Shown piece by piece: positions 51,304 to 60,854 of a stretch of 64,000 bases of DNA. Numbering within the stretch: the stretch's first letter is position 1; every line of letters begins with the position of its first letter. The position numbers and the translations under genes were made by a program. This DNA comes from Streptomyces sp. NBC_00370 (GTDB lineage: Bacteria; Actinomycetota; Actinomycetes; Streptomycetales; Streptomycetaceae), in contig NZ_CP107968.1 in the NCBI RefSeq assembly GCF_036084755.1, forward strand, positions 5,480,501 through 5,544,500. The letters run 5' to 3'. The notes beneath the pieces are model-generated. The model had not been told where the DNA came from, did not search any database, and worked only from the letters and a program-made list of their open reading frames with translations.

Positions 51304-51339
51304 CGAAGCCCCCCGCCGTCCCTACGGTGGGGGGCTTCG
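51304..51339 (+). terminator. Terminator after the SLT gene
   Basis: CGAAGCCCCCCGCCGT (51304-51319) pairs with ACGGTGGGGGGCTTCG (51324-51339), with one G-T wobble and a four-base loop. It lies 42 bases past the SLT stop. Confidence 0.85.
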
Positions 51340-51412
51340 CACGTGTACGGTCAGGTCCGGACGGCTTCGGGGGGAGTGAGTGGGGAGAGATCCGGGGGGA
51401 AGAGGGAACATC

Positions 51413-52789
51413 ATGTCAAGAGTGCCAGCGTGGCTCGGTCGGGTAGGCGCGGAACTGACCCAGATGGGGGAGCGCTTGGACCAGCGCAGGGCCGCCGCGG
51501 AAGCGGACGACCATCACGACGTTCCCGTGGTGGATCATCCGGCGGAGAGCGTCCCGCCACCGCCCACGTACGCCCCGGCCGTCGCCGCGAGACCCGAGCC
51601 GGTCGCCGCCATCCCCTGGGGTATCCGGGTCGCCGGTGAGGCGGCCTGGCGGCTGCTCGTCCTCGCCGGCACCGTATGGGTGCTGATGCGGATCATCAGC
51701 GCCGTACAGATCGTCGTCCTCGCCTTTGTCGCCGGGCTGTTGATCACGGCGCTGCTGCAACCCACCGTCGCCCGGCTGAAGCGCGCCGGGCTGCCGCGCG
51801 GCCTCGCGACCGCGCTGACCGCACTCCTCGGCTTCATCCTGATGGGGCTGGTCGGCTGGTTCGTGGTCTGGCAGGTCGTGGAGAACATCGACGACGTCTC
51901 CAACCGCGTCACCGACGGCATCAACGAACTCAAACGCTGGCTGCTCAACAGCCCGTTCCATGTCACCGAGGACCAGATCAACGATCTCGCGAAGAGTCTG
52001 AGCGACGCGATCGGCACCAACACCGAGGAGATCACCTCGGCGGGCATCCAGGGCGTGACGGTGATCGTCGAGCTGCTGACCGGGATGCTGCTGGCGTTCT
52101 TCTCGACGCTTTTCCTGCTCTACGACGGCCAGCGGATCTGGCAGTGGGCACTCAAGCTCGTCCCTGCGGCGGCCCGGCCGGGCGTCGCGGGCGCCGGGCC
52201 GCGTGCCTGGCGCACCCTCACCGCTTACGTACGCGGCACGGTCATAGTCGCGATGATCGACGCGATCTTCATCGGCGTCGGCATCTACTTCCTCGACGTG
52301 CCGCTCGCCGTGCCGCTGGCGGTCTTCATCTTCCTCGGCGCCTTCGTGCCGCTGGTCGGCGCCGTGGTCTCCGGTGCCCTGGCGGTGGTCGTCGCGCTGG
52401 TCACCGACGGGGTGTTCACGGCGCTGATGGTGCTGGCCATCGTGCTCGCCGTCCAGCAGATCGAGGGGCACATCCTGCAGCCCTTCATCCTGGGGCGCGC
52501 GGTACGGGTCCATCCGCTCGCCGTGGTCCTCTCCGTGGCGGCGGGCAGCCTCGTCGCCGGTATCGGCGGTGCTGTCGTCGCCGTGCCGCTGGTGGCCGTC
52601 ACCAACACCGTCGTCGGCTATCTGCGCTCGTACAGCAGGGACCAGGCGCTGCGGACCCAGCCGCCGCCGCACGGCGCCACGGCCGCCGGCATCGCGCCGA
52701 CCCCGGCGCCGGGTGCCTCCGTGCCCGCGGGGGCGCCGCCCGCCGAGCCGCCGGCTGACGACACAGAGCCGCGGGACCGGCCGGAATGA
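51413..52789 (+). CDS. AI-2E family transporter (PerM/UPF0118)
   Basis: A 458-residue membrane protein with about eight helices: LVLAGTVWVLMRIISAVQIV, GLATALTALLGFILMGLVGW and a large loop with VTDGINELKRWLLNSPFHVT. The signature segment is the family VGIYFLDVPLAVPLAVFIFL, then IEGHILQPFILGRAVRVHPL. Both tails are Pro/Ala-rich. Members export small molecules or ions; the substrate here is unknown. The ATG at 51413 has GAGGGAA upstream. The next gene overlaps its stop. Confidence 0.92.
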   Translation: MSRVPAWLGRVGAELTQMGERLDQRRAAAEADDHHDVPVVDHPAESVPPPPTYAPAVAARPEPVAAIPWGIRVAGEAAWRLLVLAGTVWVLMRIISAVQIVVLAFVAGLLITALLQPTVARLKRAGLPRGLATALTALLGFILMGLVGWFVVWQVVENIDDVSNRVTDGINELKRWLLNSPFHVTEDQINDLAKSLSDAIGTNTEEITSAGIQGVTVIVELLTGMLLAFFSTLFLLYDGQRIWQWALKLVPAAARPGVAGAGPRAWRTLTAYVRGTVIVAMIDAIFIGVGIYFLDVPLAVPLAVFIFLGAFVPLVGAVVSGALAVVVALVTDGVFTALMVLAIVLAVQQIEGHILQPFILGRAVRVHPLAVVLSVAAGSLVAGIGGAVVAVPLVAVTNTVVGYLRSYSRDQALRTQPPPHGATAAGIAPTPAPGASVPAGAPPAEPPADDTEPRDRPE

Positions 52790-53583
52790 TCTCCGAGCCG
52801 GAACTGGTGGGCGGGCAGGTCGTTCCGGCGCCCCGCAGAGACGACGACCCGCCGGGGGCCTGGCGGGCCGGCGCACCGGACCCTGCTGCCCCTGACGACC
52901 CTGAGGCCCCACCGGAGACGATCGCGGCCGACGGCCTGCCCCCGCACCGCAGGCCCTGGGTGTGGGGGCTCTGCGGGGCGCTCCTGGCCTCGGCGGGCTG
53001 GGCGGCCTGGATCCAGCTCGACCACGGCGCGGGACCCGATCTGCGCGGCTACCGGGTCAGCCGCAATCTCTGCCTGGACGCCGAACTGCCCGCGCTGTCG
53101 GCCGCGCTCGGCACCGAACGGCTGCCGAAGGCCGTGGTGGACGAGCGGGAGACCGTCGACCGGTCCTTCTGCATGGTCGAGTTGACGCCCGAGGGCAAGA
53201 ACGGCCGGGAGGCGATCAGCGCGACCACCAAGCACGCCACCGTCGACATCAGTTACGTCCTGCACCGGAAGACCGACCCGGGGCCCGAGTTCGAGGCGAT
53301 AGCCACCGGGCCCGCGTCCGCCATGGGCCCCACGTACACGGCGAAGCTCGTCCCCGATCTCGGCGAGCGCGCCTACGTGTTGCGGGACGCGGCTGGCAAC
53401 TCGCTCCAGCTGATGGTCCTCGACGGCCAGGCGGTGATCACGGCCGAGGTCCAGGCGTTCACCGAGTTCGGTACGGGCCCTGGCGCCGGCAACCAGTACG
53501 TGCACGAACCACTCGAACCGGACGTGGTCGAGCCCGCACTGGTCGCCGACATCAGGGACTTGATGACGAAGCTCAGCAAGTGA
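52786..53583 (+). CDS. Single-pass membrane protein, unknown function
   Basis: A 265-residue protein. A proline- and acid-rich cytoplasmic N terminus precedes one helix (VWGLCGALLASAGWAAWIQL) and an extracellular beta-rich domain with two Cys (SRNLCLDAELPALSAALG and VDRSFCMVEL). The ATG overlaps the AI-2E gene stop (ATGA), so it is translationally coupled to the permease and may be its partner. I recognise no family. Confidence 0.78.
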   Translation: MISEPELVGGQVVPAPRRDDDPPGAWRAGAPDPAAPDDPEAPPETIAADGLPPHRRPWVWGLCGALLASAGWAAWIQLDHGAGPDLRGYRVSRNLCLDAELPALSAALGTERLPKAVVDERETVDRSFCMVELTPEGKNGREAISATTKHATVDISYVLHRKTDPGPEFEAIATGPASAMGPTYTAKLVPDLGERAYVLRDAAGNSLQLMVLDGQAVITAEVQAFTEFGTGPGAGNQYVHEPLEPDVVEPALVADIRDLMTKLSK

Positions 53584-53591
53584 GCGCCGGC

Positions 53592-53864
53592 TCAGCCCGG
53601 TTGGTCGTCCGCTTCCGCCTCTGACGGTTCCGGGGGTTCCGGCGGCCCCGAGGGCCGCGACGGCTCCGGCAGGGCCTTGGGCGGTCTGCCACGGCGCGGG
53701 ATGGGCCCCGCGCCGCCCGGCAGCCGTCCGTGCTCGGCGAGCGCCCTGCGGAGCAGGAACTCGATCTGCGCGTTGGCGCTGCGCAGTTCGTCGCCCGCCC
53801 AGCGCGCCAGCGCCTCGTACACCGCCGGGTCCAGCCGCAGGAGCACCTGCTTGCGTTCGGTCAC
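53592..53864 (-). CDS. Ribbon-helix-helix DNA-binding protein
   Basis: A 90-residue protein. Residues 1-45 form a ribbon-helix-helix fold (KQVLLRLDPAVYEALARWAG, then ELRSANAQIEFLLRRAL). The tail is Pro/Glu-rich and holds an AT-hook-like PRRGRPPK. The GTG overlaps the stop of the SPFH gene (GTGA), so the two are coupled. It is a likely autoregulator of the operon, acting at the palindrome near 54853. Confidence 0.88.
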   Translation of the reverse strand: MTERKQVLLRLDPAVYEALARWAGDELRSANAQIEFLLRRALAEHGRLPGGAGPIPRRGRPPKALPEPSRPSGPPEPPEPSEAEADDQPG

Positions 53865-54796
53865 TGGTAGAGCGTGCCCGTGTTCACGACCGGCTGCGCG
53901 GCCCGGTCACCGCACAGCACGACCAGCAGGTTGGAGACCATCGCCGCCTTGCGCTCCGCGTCCAGCTCCACGATGTCCCGCTCGGTGAGCCGGGTGAGCG
54001 CGGCCTCGACCATGCCGACGGCGCCGTCCACGATCTGCCGCCTGGCCGCGACGATGGCGCCCGCCTGCTGGCGCTGGAGCATCGCAGAGGCGATCTCGGG
54101 CGCGTAGGCGAGGTGGGTGAAGCGGGACTCGACGATGTGCACACCGGCCGCCTCGACCCGGGCGAGCAGTTCGAGGGTGAGCTTCTCGGTGATCTCCTCG
54201 GAGCTGCCGCGCAGCGAAAGGCCGCCCTCGTCATGGGCGTCGTACGGGTACTCGATGGCGATGTGCCGCACGGCGGCCTCGGTCTGGGTGGAGACGAACT
54301 CCAGGAAGTCGTCCACCTCGAACGTCGCCATCGCCGTGTCCTCGACCTTCCAGACCAGCACGGCGGCCAGCTCGATCGGGTTGCCGTAGGCGTCGTTGAC
54401 CTTCAGCACGGCCGTCTCGTGGTTCCGTACCCGGGTGGAGATCTTGCGGCGCGAGGTGAGCGGGTTGACCCAGCGCAGCCCGTCGGTGCGGATCGTGCCC
54501 CGGTAGCGGCCGAAGAGCTGGACGACGCGGGCCTCGCCCGGCGCGACCATGTTCAGCCCGATCATCGCGAAGACCGCGACGACGATCAGGACGACCCCGA
54601 CGATGATCAGCGCCGCCTTGACGCCTGCGGAACCGAGCGAGGCGGCGACGACGGTCAGGGCGATACCGGCGGCGAGGCCGATCAGTCCGAGCAGCAGGGC
54701 GAGCCCGCCGCCGATGCTGTGGGCCGGGAATTCCCTGACGCGTGGTTTGGGCATCTCGGGCAGTTCGTCGTTCGGTGCGGTGCTGGTGGAAGCCAT
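53861..54796 (-). CDS. SPFH/band 7 domain membrane protein
   Basis: A 311-residue protein with two N-terminal helices (LALLLGLIGLAAGIALTVVA and VKAALIIVGVVLIVVAVFAM), then an SPFH domain: VAPGEARVVQLFGRYRGTIR, VRNHETAVLKVNDAYGNPIE, VDDFLEFVSTQTEAAVRHIA. The C-terminal coiled region includes ASAMLQRQQAGAIVAARRQI. SPFH proteins scaffold membrane microdomains. It is the first gene of the SPFH-RHH operon and divergent from the penicillin-binding protein gene. Confidence 0.92.
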   Translation of the reverse strand: MASTSTAPNDELPEMPKPRVREFPAHSIGGGLALLLGLIGLAAGIALTVVAASLGSAGVKAALIIVGVVLIVVAVFAMIGLNMVAPGEARVVQLFGRYRGTIRTDGLRWVNPLTSRRKISTRVRNHETAVLKVNDAYGNPIELAAVLVWKVEDTAMATFEVDDFLEFVSTQTEAAVRHIAIEYPYDAHDEGGLSLRGSSEEITEKLTLELLARVEAAGVHIVESRFTHLAYAPEIASAMLQRQQAGAIVAARRQIVDGAVGMVEAALTRLTERDIVELDAERKAAMVSNLLVVLCGDRAAQPVVNTGTLYQ

Positions 54797-54852
54797 GTTC
54801 GTACCCCGTTCCGATGCCGGTCCGCCGTCCGGCGGGCCCCTATCATTCTGCT

Positions 54853-54868
54853 ATCACATTACTGTGAT
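54853..54868. promoter_or_regulatory. Palindrome upstream of the SPFH operon
   Basis: ATCACA (54853-54858), TTAC, TGTGAT (54863-54868): perfect 6-bp arms in an AT-rich patch 57 bases upstream of the SPFH start. It is a candidate operator for the ribbon-helix-helix protein. Confidence 0.55.
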
Positions 54869-55025
54869 TGGCAACCCTTCTGCGCTCTCGTGAGTCGGTT
54901 CCACTGGAATGGGTGCTGATTGTCACGCTTCAAACGTGCTATCAGCGGTCCGTCCGCATAGGGAGCAGTGTTAGCTTTCTGAGCTGATTCCGACCAGGCG
55001 ACCCCGAGAGCGGAGCGAGAAACCG

Positions 55026-57296
55026 ATGGGCCGAGCTGATGAACGACGGGCCCGGCAGCAAGGATCACGCCGGGCGAAGAAAGAGACCGGTGGCCGTATA
55101 CGCCGGCTTTTCACCTGGAAGAAGATCCTCGGCACTTTCTTCGGACTCTGCCTGCTCGCGATGGGCGCTTTCTTCGTCGCGTATCTGCTCGTACCGGTCC
55201 CGGACGCCAATGCGCAGGCCGAGATGCAGAGCAACGTGTACAAGTACAGCGACGGCAAGGTGCTGACGCGTACCGGAAAGATCAACCGCGAGATCGTCGG
55301 GCTCGAACAGATCCCCAAGCCGGTCCAGCGTGACTTCGTCGCCGCCGAGAACAAGAGCTTCTACCAGGACTCCGGCGTCGACATCAAAGGCACGGCGCGC
55401 GGTCTGCTGAACACCCTCTCGGGCAAGGGCAAGCAGGGTGGTTCGACGATCACCCAGCAGTACGTCAAGAACTACTACCTGACCCAGGACCAGACGGTCA
55501 CCCGCAAGCTCAAGGAGCTGGTGATCTCCCTGAAGGTGGACCGGCAGAAGGACAAGAACGAGATCCTCGCCGGATACATCAACACCAGCTATTACGGGCG
55601 CGGCGCCTACGGTATCCAGGCCGCCGCGCAGGCCTATTACGGCATCGACGCGGCCAAGCTGAACGTCTCGCAGGGCGCGTATCTCGCCGCCCTGCTCCAG
55701 GCGCCGAACCAGTACGACTGGGGCCAGGCGACGCCCACCGGCAAGCGGCTGGTCACCGAGCGCTGGAACTACGTCCTGGACAACATGGTCGGCCAGCACT
55801 GGCTCGACCCGTCGGAGCGCCAGGGCCTGAAGTTCCCCACGCCGCACGCGCCGAAGGCGGCGCCCGGCATGGAGGGCCAGACCGGCTATCTGGTCGAGGC
55901 GGCCAACAAGGAACTGGTACGCCAGGGCGTCAGCCAGGAGAAGATCGACGCGGGCGGCTGGACGATCACGCTCAACATCGACGAGAAGAAGCAGAAGGCC
56001 CTGCTCGCCTCGGTGAAGAAACAGCTTGAGGACCATCTCGACCGCAAGAAGAACAAGGTCGACGCGACGGTCCAGGCCGGCGCCACCTCCGTGGACACCA
56101 AGACCGGCCGGGTGGTCGCCATGTACGGCGGTGTGGGCGCCACCGAGCACTGGATCTCCAACGCGACCCGTGCGGACTACCAGCCGGCCTCGACCTTCAA
56201 GGCGGTTGTGCTCGCCTCCGCCCTGCAGAACGGCGCGGAGACGCAGGACGGCCAGCAGATCGGCATCGGCACGATCTACGACGGCACGAGCCAGCGGCCC
56301 GTCAAGGGCAGCGACACCCCCTTCGCACCGGAGAACGAGGACGACCGGAGCTACGGCAAGGTCGACGTGCAGAAGGCGATGGACGACTCCATCAACTCCG
56401 TCTTCGCGCAGATGGTCGTCGACGTCGGTCCTGCCGATGTGAAGAAGACCGCGCTCAGCCTCGGGATGCCCGACGGCGACGGCTTCCCCGAGCGGCCGGC
56501 GATAGCGCTCGGCACGATGGGCGCCTCCACCTGGGACATGGCGGGTGTGTACGCGACGCTCGACAACCACGGCAAGCAGGTCACGCCGTCGATCGTGAAG
56601 TCGGCGGAGCACAAGGACTCGAAGGTCGACCTGCCGGACCCGATCGGCAAGCAGGTGCTCACCCGGGAGACCGCCGACACCGTGACCAAGGTCCTGCAAG
56701 GGGTCGTCAGCAACGGCTCGGGGTCGGTCGTGAACACGGACGCCTACCACGCGGCGGGCAAGACCGGTACGTCGGAGAACAACAAGTCCGCCTGGTTCGT
56801 GGGCTACACACCGCAGATCACCACGGCGGTCGCGCTGTTCGGCGAGTCGCCCAAGGACGGCGGCGGCCAGGTCACCCTGACCGGTACGGCCAACTCGGGC
56901 CGCGCCAACGGTGGTGGCTTCCCCGCCAAGATCTGGGCCGACTACACGCTGGCCGCGCTGAACGGCGGCTCGGACGTGGACTTCGACCTGGAGGCCCAGA
57001 AGGTCGTACGCGAGGAGCCTTCCGAGTCCCCGTCGACGTCGGCACCGGAGGAGTCGCCGAGCGAGAAGCCGTCCGAGACGCCTTCGGAGGAGGCGCCCTC
57101 GCCGAGCATCACCCCGCCCAGCGACTCCCCGAGCGAGTCGGCGTCCGAGGACCCGCAGGAGGACCCGTCCGAGACGGAGTCCACGGATCCGGACGACCCC
57201 GGCGATCCCGGTGAGGGCGCGTCGTCGAACGAAGAGGAAGAGGGCCGCCAGCCGGTCAGGCCCAACCTGCTGGGCGGCAACGAGCAGCAGCGGTAG
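55026..57296 (+). CDS. Class A penicillin-binding protein (glycosyltransferase/transpeptidase)
   Basis: A 756-residue bifunctional peptidoglycan synthase. One membrane helix (ILGTFFGLCLLAMGAFFVAY) precedes a GT51 domain with catalytic Glu in VAAENKSFYQDSGVDIKG and QGGSTITQQYVKNYYL. The transpeptidase has the SxxK Ser in YQPASTFKAVVLAS, SxN as SIN in DDSINSVFAQM, and KTGT in HAAGKTGTSENNKSAWF. The tail of about 100 residues is a Pro/Ser/Glu-rich spacer. All catalytic motifs are present. It is the only wall synthase in this window. Confidence 0.96.
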   Translation: MGRADERRARQQGSRRAKKETGGRIRRLFTWKKILGTFFGLCLLAMGAFFVAYLLVPVPDANAQAEMQSNVYKYSDGKVLTRTGKINREIVGLEQIPKPVQRDFVAAENKSFYQDSGVDIKGTARGLLNTLSGKGKQGGSTITQQYVKNYYLTQDQTVTRKLKELVISLKVDRQKDKNEILAGYINTSYYGRGAYGIQAAAQAYYGIDAAKLNVSQGAYLAALLQAPNQYDWGQATPTGKRLVTERWNYVLDNMVGQHWLDPSERQGLKFPTPHAPKAAPGMEGQTGYLVEAANKELVRQGVSQEKIDAGGWTITLNIDEKKQKALLASVKKQLEDHLDRKKNKVDATVQAGATSVDTKTGRVVAMYGGVGATEHWISNATRADYQPASTFKAVVLASALQNGAETQDGQQIGIGTIYDGTSQRPVKGSDTPFAPENEDDRSYGKVDVQKAMDDSINSVFAQMVVDVGPADVKKTALSLGMPDGDGFPERPAIALGTMGASTWDMAGVYATLDNHGKQVTPSIVKSAEHKDSKVDLPDPIGKQVLTRETADTVTKVLQGVVSNGSGSVVNTDAYHAAGKTGTSENNKSAWFVGYTPQITTAVALFGESPKDGGGQVTLTGTANSGRANGGGFPAKIWADYTLAALNGGSDVDFDLEAQKVVREEPSESPSTSAPEESPSEKPSETPSEEAPSPSITPPSDSPSESASEDPQEDPSETESTDPDDPGDPGEGASSNEEEEGRQPVRPNLLGGNEQQR

Positions 57297-57310
57297 CTGC
57301 CGCCGCACGT

Positions 57311-57357
57311 GAGCGGGGCCCCGGTGGACGCCTGAGGCGTTCACCGGGGCCCCGCTC
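57311..57357. terminator. Bidirectional terminator between PBP and catalase genes
   Basis: GAGCGGGGCCCCGGTG (57311-57326) pairs with CACCGGGGCCCCGCTC (57342-57357), a perfect 16-bp stem with a 15-base loop that itself contains GACGCC-TGA-GGCGTT. It serves two convergent genes. Confidence 0.88.
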
Positions 57358-57369
57358 GTTCGGCTGCGG

Positions 57370-58836
57370 TCAGCCGCCGTTGACCTTGGCGGCGATCCGG
57401 TCACCGACGCCCTTGTCGATGTTGCGCCAGTACTGCAGCGCCCGGTCCAGGACCGGCCGGGAGACGCCCTGGAGCAGGTGTCCCGACACGTTGGAGACGA
57501 GCCGGTCGCGCTGGGCGTCGTCCAGCACGGTACGGACCTGGGTGCCCGCCTGGCCCCAGTCGTCGTCCTCGCGGCGCAGCTTGTACGCCTCGCGCACCAT
57601 CTCGCCCGCCGACGCCCAGCCCGCCGGGTCGCCGAAGCGCTGGAAGTCGGCCGCGGGCCCGCCGTAGGAGTTCGGCGCGTACGGCACGGCGGCGTTCGAC
57701 GCGGTGTACCGCATCGGTCCGTCCTTCGAGTACGAGTTCACCCCGGAGTGCGGCCGGTTCGGCGGCAGCTGGGTGTAGTTCGGCCCGATCCGGTACCGGT
57801 GCGTGTCCGGGTACGAGAAGAGCCGGCCGAGCAGCATCTTGTCCGGCGACGGGCCGATGCCCGGCACCATGTTCGACGGCTCGAACGCGGACTGCTCGAT
57901 GTGGACGAAGAAGTTGTCCGGGTTCTGGTTCAGGGTCATCCGGCCGACGTCGATCAGCGGGTAGTCGCCGTGCGGCCACACCTTCGTCAGGTCGAACGGG
58001 TTGAACCGGTAGTCCGGCGCGTCCTCGAACGGCATGACCTGGACCTTCAGGCTCCAGGTCGGCGCGTTGCCCGACTCGATCGACTCGTACAGGTCACGCC
58101 GGTGGTGGTCGGCGTCGGAGCCGGCCATCTCGTCGGCGTCCGCCTGGGTCAGGTAGTCGATGCCCTGGTCGGTCTTGAAGTGGTACTTGACCCAGAACCG
58201 CTCGCCGCCCGCGTTCACCCACATGTAGGTGTGCGAGCTGTAGCCGTTCATGTGGCGGAACGACTTCGGGATGCCCCGGTCGCCCATCAGCCAGGTCACC
58301 TGGTGCGCCGACTCGGGCGACAGCGTCCAGAAGTCCCACTGCATGTCGTTGTTGCGCAGCCCGGTTGCGGGGTGGCGCTTCTGGCTGCTGATGAAGTCCT
58401 GGAACTTGATGGGGTCGCGTACGAAGAAGACCGGCGTGTTGTTGCCGACCATGTCGTAGTTGCCGTGTTCCGTGTAGAACTTCAGCGCGAAGCCACGCGG
58501 GTCGCGCCAGGTGTCGGGCGAACCCTGCTCACCTGCGACCGTCGAGAAGCGGGCCAGCATCTCGGTGCGCCGGCCCGGCTGGAAGAGGTCAGCCTTGGTG
58601 AACTGGCTGACGTCGTTCGTCACTTCGAACACGCCGTACGCGCCGGCTCCCTTGGCGTGGACCACTCGCTCGGGGACCCGTTCACGGTTGAACTGGGCCA
58701 TCTTCTCGATGAGGTAGTGGTCCTGCAGCAGGATCGGTCCGTCGGAGCTGACGGTGAGCGAATGCTCGTCGCTCTCCACCGGGATTCCGACGTTGTTGGT
58801 CGTGTACGGCGGCACTGTGGGGGATGACTCGGTCAC
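57370..58836 (-). CDS. katA: Heme catalase, small-subunit clade
   Basis: A 488-residue catalase that breaks hydrogen peroxide into water and oxygen. The catalytic His lies in RVVHAKGAGAYGVFEVTND, the Asn in GNNTPVFFVRDPIKFQDF, and the proximal heme Tyr in LLGRLFSYPDTHRYRIGPNY. The length fits clade 3 small-subunit enzymes. The GTG start has AGGAGG upstream. Control by a peroxide sensor of the CatR/PerR type is known for Streptomyces catalases; a weak inverted repeat lies upstream at 58950. Confidence 0.96.
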   Translation of the reverse strand: MTESSPTVPPYTTNNVGIPVESDEHSLTVSSDGPILLQDHYLIEKMAQFNRERVPERVVHAKGAGAYGVFEVTNDVSQFTKADLFQPGRRTEMLARFSTVAGEQGSPDTWRDPRGFALKFYTEHGNYDMVGNNTPVFFVRDPIKFQDFISSQKRHPATGLRNNDMQWDFWTLSPESAHQVTWLMGDRGIPKSFRHMNGYSSHTYMWVNAGGERFWVKYHFKTDQGIDYLTQADADEMAGSDADHHRRDLYESIESGNAPTWSLKVQVMPFEDAPDYRFNPFDLTKVWPHGDYPLIDVGRMTLNQNPDNFFVHIEQSAFEPSNMVPGIGPSPDKMLLGRLFSYPDTHRYRIGPNYTQLPPNRPHSGVNSYSKDGPMRYTASNAAVPYAPNSYGGPAADFQRFGDPAGWASAGEMVREAYKLRREDDDWGQAGTQVRTVLDDAQRDRLVSNVSGHLLQGVSRPVLDRALQYWRNIDKGVGDRIAAKVNGG

Positions 58837-58949
58837 AAGCGGCCTCCTGTCGAAAGAAGGCCCGGGGGTCCGGGGACTGCCCCGGGTATGGCAGCGGGTA
58901 CGGAACCCGCCTGCCCCAGTGAACCCCTACGACACCCCTTCGGCAACAC

Positions 58950-58964
58950 TTGGATTTGGTCCAA
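58950..58964. promoter_or_regulatory. Inverted repeat upstream of catalase, possible peroxide-regulator site
   Basis: TTGGATT-T-GGTCCAA, with five matching outer pairs in a 7-1-7 layout, 114-128 bases upstream of the catalase start. It is close in layout to the element at 13746 but a poorer match to the PerR consensus. Confidence 0.35.
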
Positions 58965-58982
58965 CCCTGGGACCGGTAGAAA

Positions 58983-60854
58983 TCAGGCAGGCGTCGCGAT
59001 CTCGAACCAGACCACCTTGCCGGTGGAAAGCCGGGTGGCGCCCCAGCGCCGCGCCAACCGGTTGACCAGGAACAATCCCCGGCCGCCCTCGTCCGTGTCC
59101 CGTGCGCGCCGCTGCCTCGGCAGCTGCGGCGAGTCGTCGCCGACCTCGCACCGCACCACGTCGGTACGCAGCAGCCGCAGCGTCACGGGCCGCTCGGCGT
59201 ACCGTACGGCGTTGGTCACAACCTCACTGATCAGCAGCTCCACCGAGTCGCTGATCTCCTCCAGGTCCCAGGCCGCGATGGCCTGTCTGGCCAGCCGTCT
59301 GGCCTTGCGCGGCGCCTCGTCCCCGGGCTCCAGGTCCCAGAAGGCGACGTCGCTCGGCGCGATCCCGTCGAAGCGGGCGGCGAGCAGCGCGATGTCGTCG
59401 TCCCGGTCACCAGGGCCGAGCACGTCCAGCACGTCGTCGCACAGCGCCTCCAGCGGCGGCGCGTGGTCCGAACCGGTGATCTGGGCCGTCGCCGCCAGCC
59501 GCTCGCGCAGCTGTTCGATACCGGTCCAGACGTCACGCAGCCGCGACTCCACGAGGCCGTCCGTGTAGAGCAGCAGCGTCGCCCCGGCGGGCGCGTCCAG
59601 CTCGACCGCCTCGAAGTCGACCCCGCCGACGCCGATCGGCGCGCCCGGCGGCACCTTGAGCACTTCGGCCCGGCCGCCGAGATGGAGCAGTATGGGCGGC
59701 GGATGGCCGGCGTTGGCGATGGTGATCCGGTGCGCGACCGGGTCGTACACCGCGTAGACGCAGGTCGCCATGCGGTCCGTACCGAGCCGCTGCGCCTGCT
59801 CGTCCAGATGGTGCAGCACCTCCTGCGGCGGCAGGTCGAGGCCCGCGAGGGTCTGTGCCGTCGTGCGGAGCTGGCCCATGATCGCGGCCGAGGTCATCGA
59901 ATGGCCCATGACGTCGCCGACGACCAGGGCCACCCGGCTGCCCGGCAGCGGGATCGCGTCGTACCAGTCGCCGCCGACCCGGGCCGTCTCGGCGGCCGGC
60001 AGATAGCGGGAGGCGAGCCGTACGCCGGTCGGCTGGGGCAGGTTCTCGGGCAGCATCGTGCGCTGCAGCTCGTCGGCGATGTACGCCTCGCGCCCGTACA
60101 GCACCGCCTTGTCGATGCCGAGCGCCGTGTGCGTCGCCAGCTGGGCCGCGACCAGCAGGTCGTTCGGCTCGAAGGGCGCGCGGTCGCTCCTGCGCAGGAA
60201 GACGGCGGCGCCGATGACCCGCCGTCTGCCGCGCAGCGGAGCGAGGATCGCACGGTGCCCGCTCGGGACGATCCGGCCGGCGCCGAGCAGTTCCGGCAGC
60301 GCCACCCGGGCGGCGGCGGAGTCGCCGAAGACGGGGCGCACCCCGCGCAGCACCTCGTTGAGCGCGCCGCCGTTCAGCACCTCGCACAGCTCGGCCGCCG
60401 GCATCACGTCGGACTGCGCGTCGAGGATCTGCGCGGGTCCGTCCGGCAGTTGCGGTACGAGCCCGATCGCCGCCTCGGTGTCCTCGTCGGACAGCCGCAG
60501 CCGGTCCGTGCGCCGCAGCCGCAGCACGAACGGCGCGACGGGCCGCTCGTCGCCGACGGGCAGCGGGTCGCGCAGATAGACGAGTATCGCGTCGGAGAAC
60601 GTGGGGACCGTCGCCCTGCACAGCCCGAGCACGATCTCGTCCAGGTCTATGCCGCGGGCGATACGCCGGGTCGCCGCGCCCACGAACCGCAGCCGGTCAC
60701 CCTCGCGGCGCGCCGTGACCGCGGGGTCGGCGGCCACGGGCCCTGCCGGACCCGGGACGGTGCCGGCCGCCGCCTCCTGGCGCGGCCGGGTACGTTCCTG
60801 CGGCCGGGCAACCAGGGGCTGCCGGCCTTCGTGGGAGGTGGGATGCTCCGTCAC
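58983..60854 (-). CDS. SpoIIE-type PP2C phosphatase with GAF and anti-sigma-factor kinase-like domains
   Basis: A 623-residue signalling protein. After a disordered N terminus comes a GAF-like domain (residues about 95-260). The SpoIIE PP2C phosphatase domain follows (270-470) with metal Asp residues in VGGDWYDAIPL, VGDVMGHS and LLYTDGLVESR. Last is a HATPase_c domain (490-620) with ELLISEVVTNAVRYAERPV and DEGGRGLFLVNRLA. Such proteins both phosphorylate and dephosphorylate anti-anti-sigma factors, switching stress sigma factors. No partner gene is adjacent. Confidence 0.93.
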   Translation of the reverse strand: MTEHPTSHEGRQPLVARPQERTRPRQEAAAGTVPGPAGPVAADPAVTARREGDRLRFVGAATRRIARGIDLDEIVLGLCRATVPTFSDAILVYLRDPLPVGDERPVAPFVLRLRRTDRLRLSDEDTEAAIGLVPQLPDGPAQILDAQSDVMPAAELCEVLNGGALNEVLRGVRPVFGDSAAARVALPELLGAGRIVPSGHRAILAPLRGRRRVIGAAVFLRRSDRAPFEPNDLLVAAQLATHTALGIDKAVLYGREAYIADELQRTMLPENLPQPTGVRLASRYLPAAETARVGGDWYDAIPLPGSRVALVVGDVMGHSMTSAAIMGQLRTTAQTLAGLDLPPQEVLHHLDEQAQRLGTDRMATCVYAVYDPVAHRITIANAGHPPPILLHLGGRAEVLKVPPGAPIGVGGVDFEAVELDAPAGATLLLYTDGLVESRLRDVWTGIEQLRERLAATAQITGSDHAPPLEALCDDVLDVLGPGDRDDDIALLAARFDGIAPSDVAFWDLEPGDEAPRKARRLARQAIAAWDLEEISDSVELLISEVVTNAVRYAERPVTLRLLRTDVVRCEVGDDSPQLPRQRRARDTDEGGRGLFLVNRLARRWGATRLSTGKVVWFEIATPA

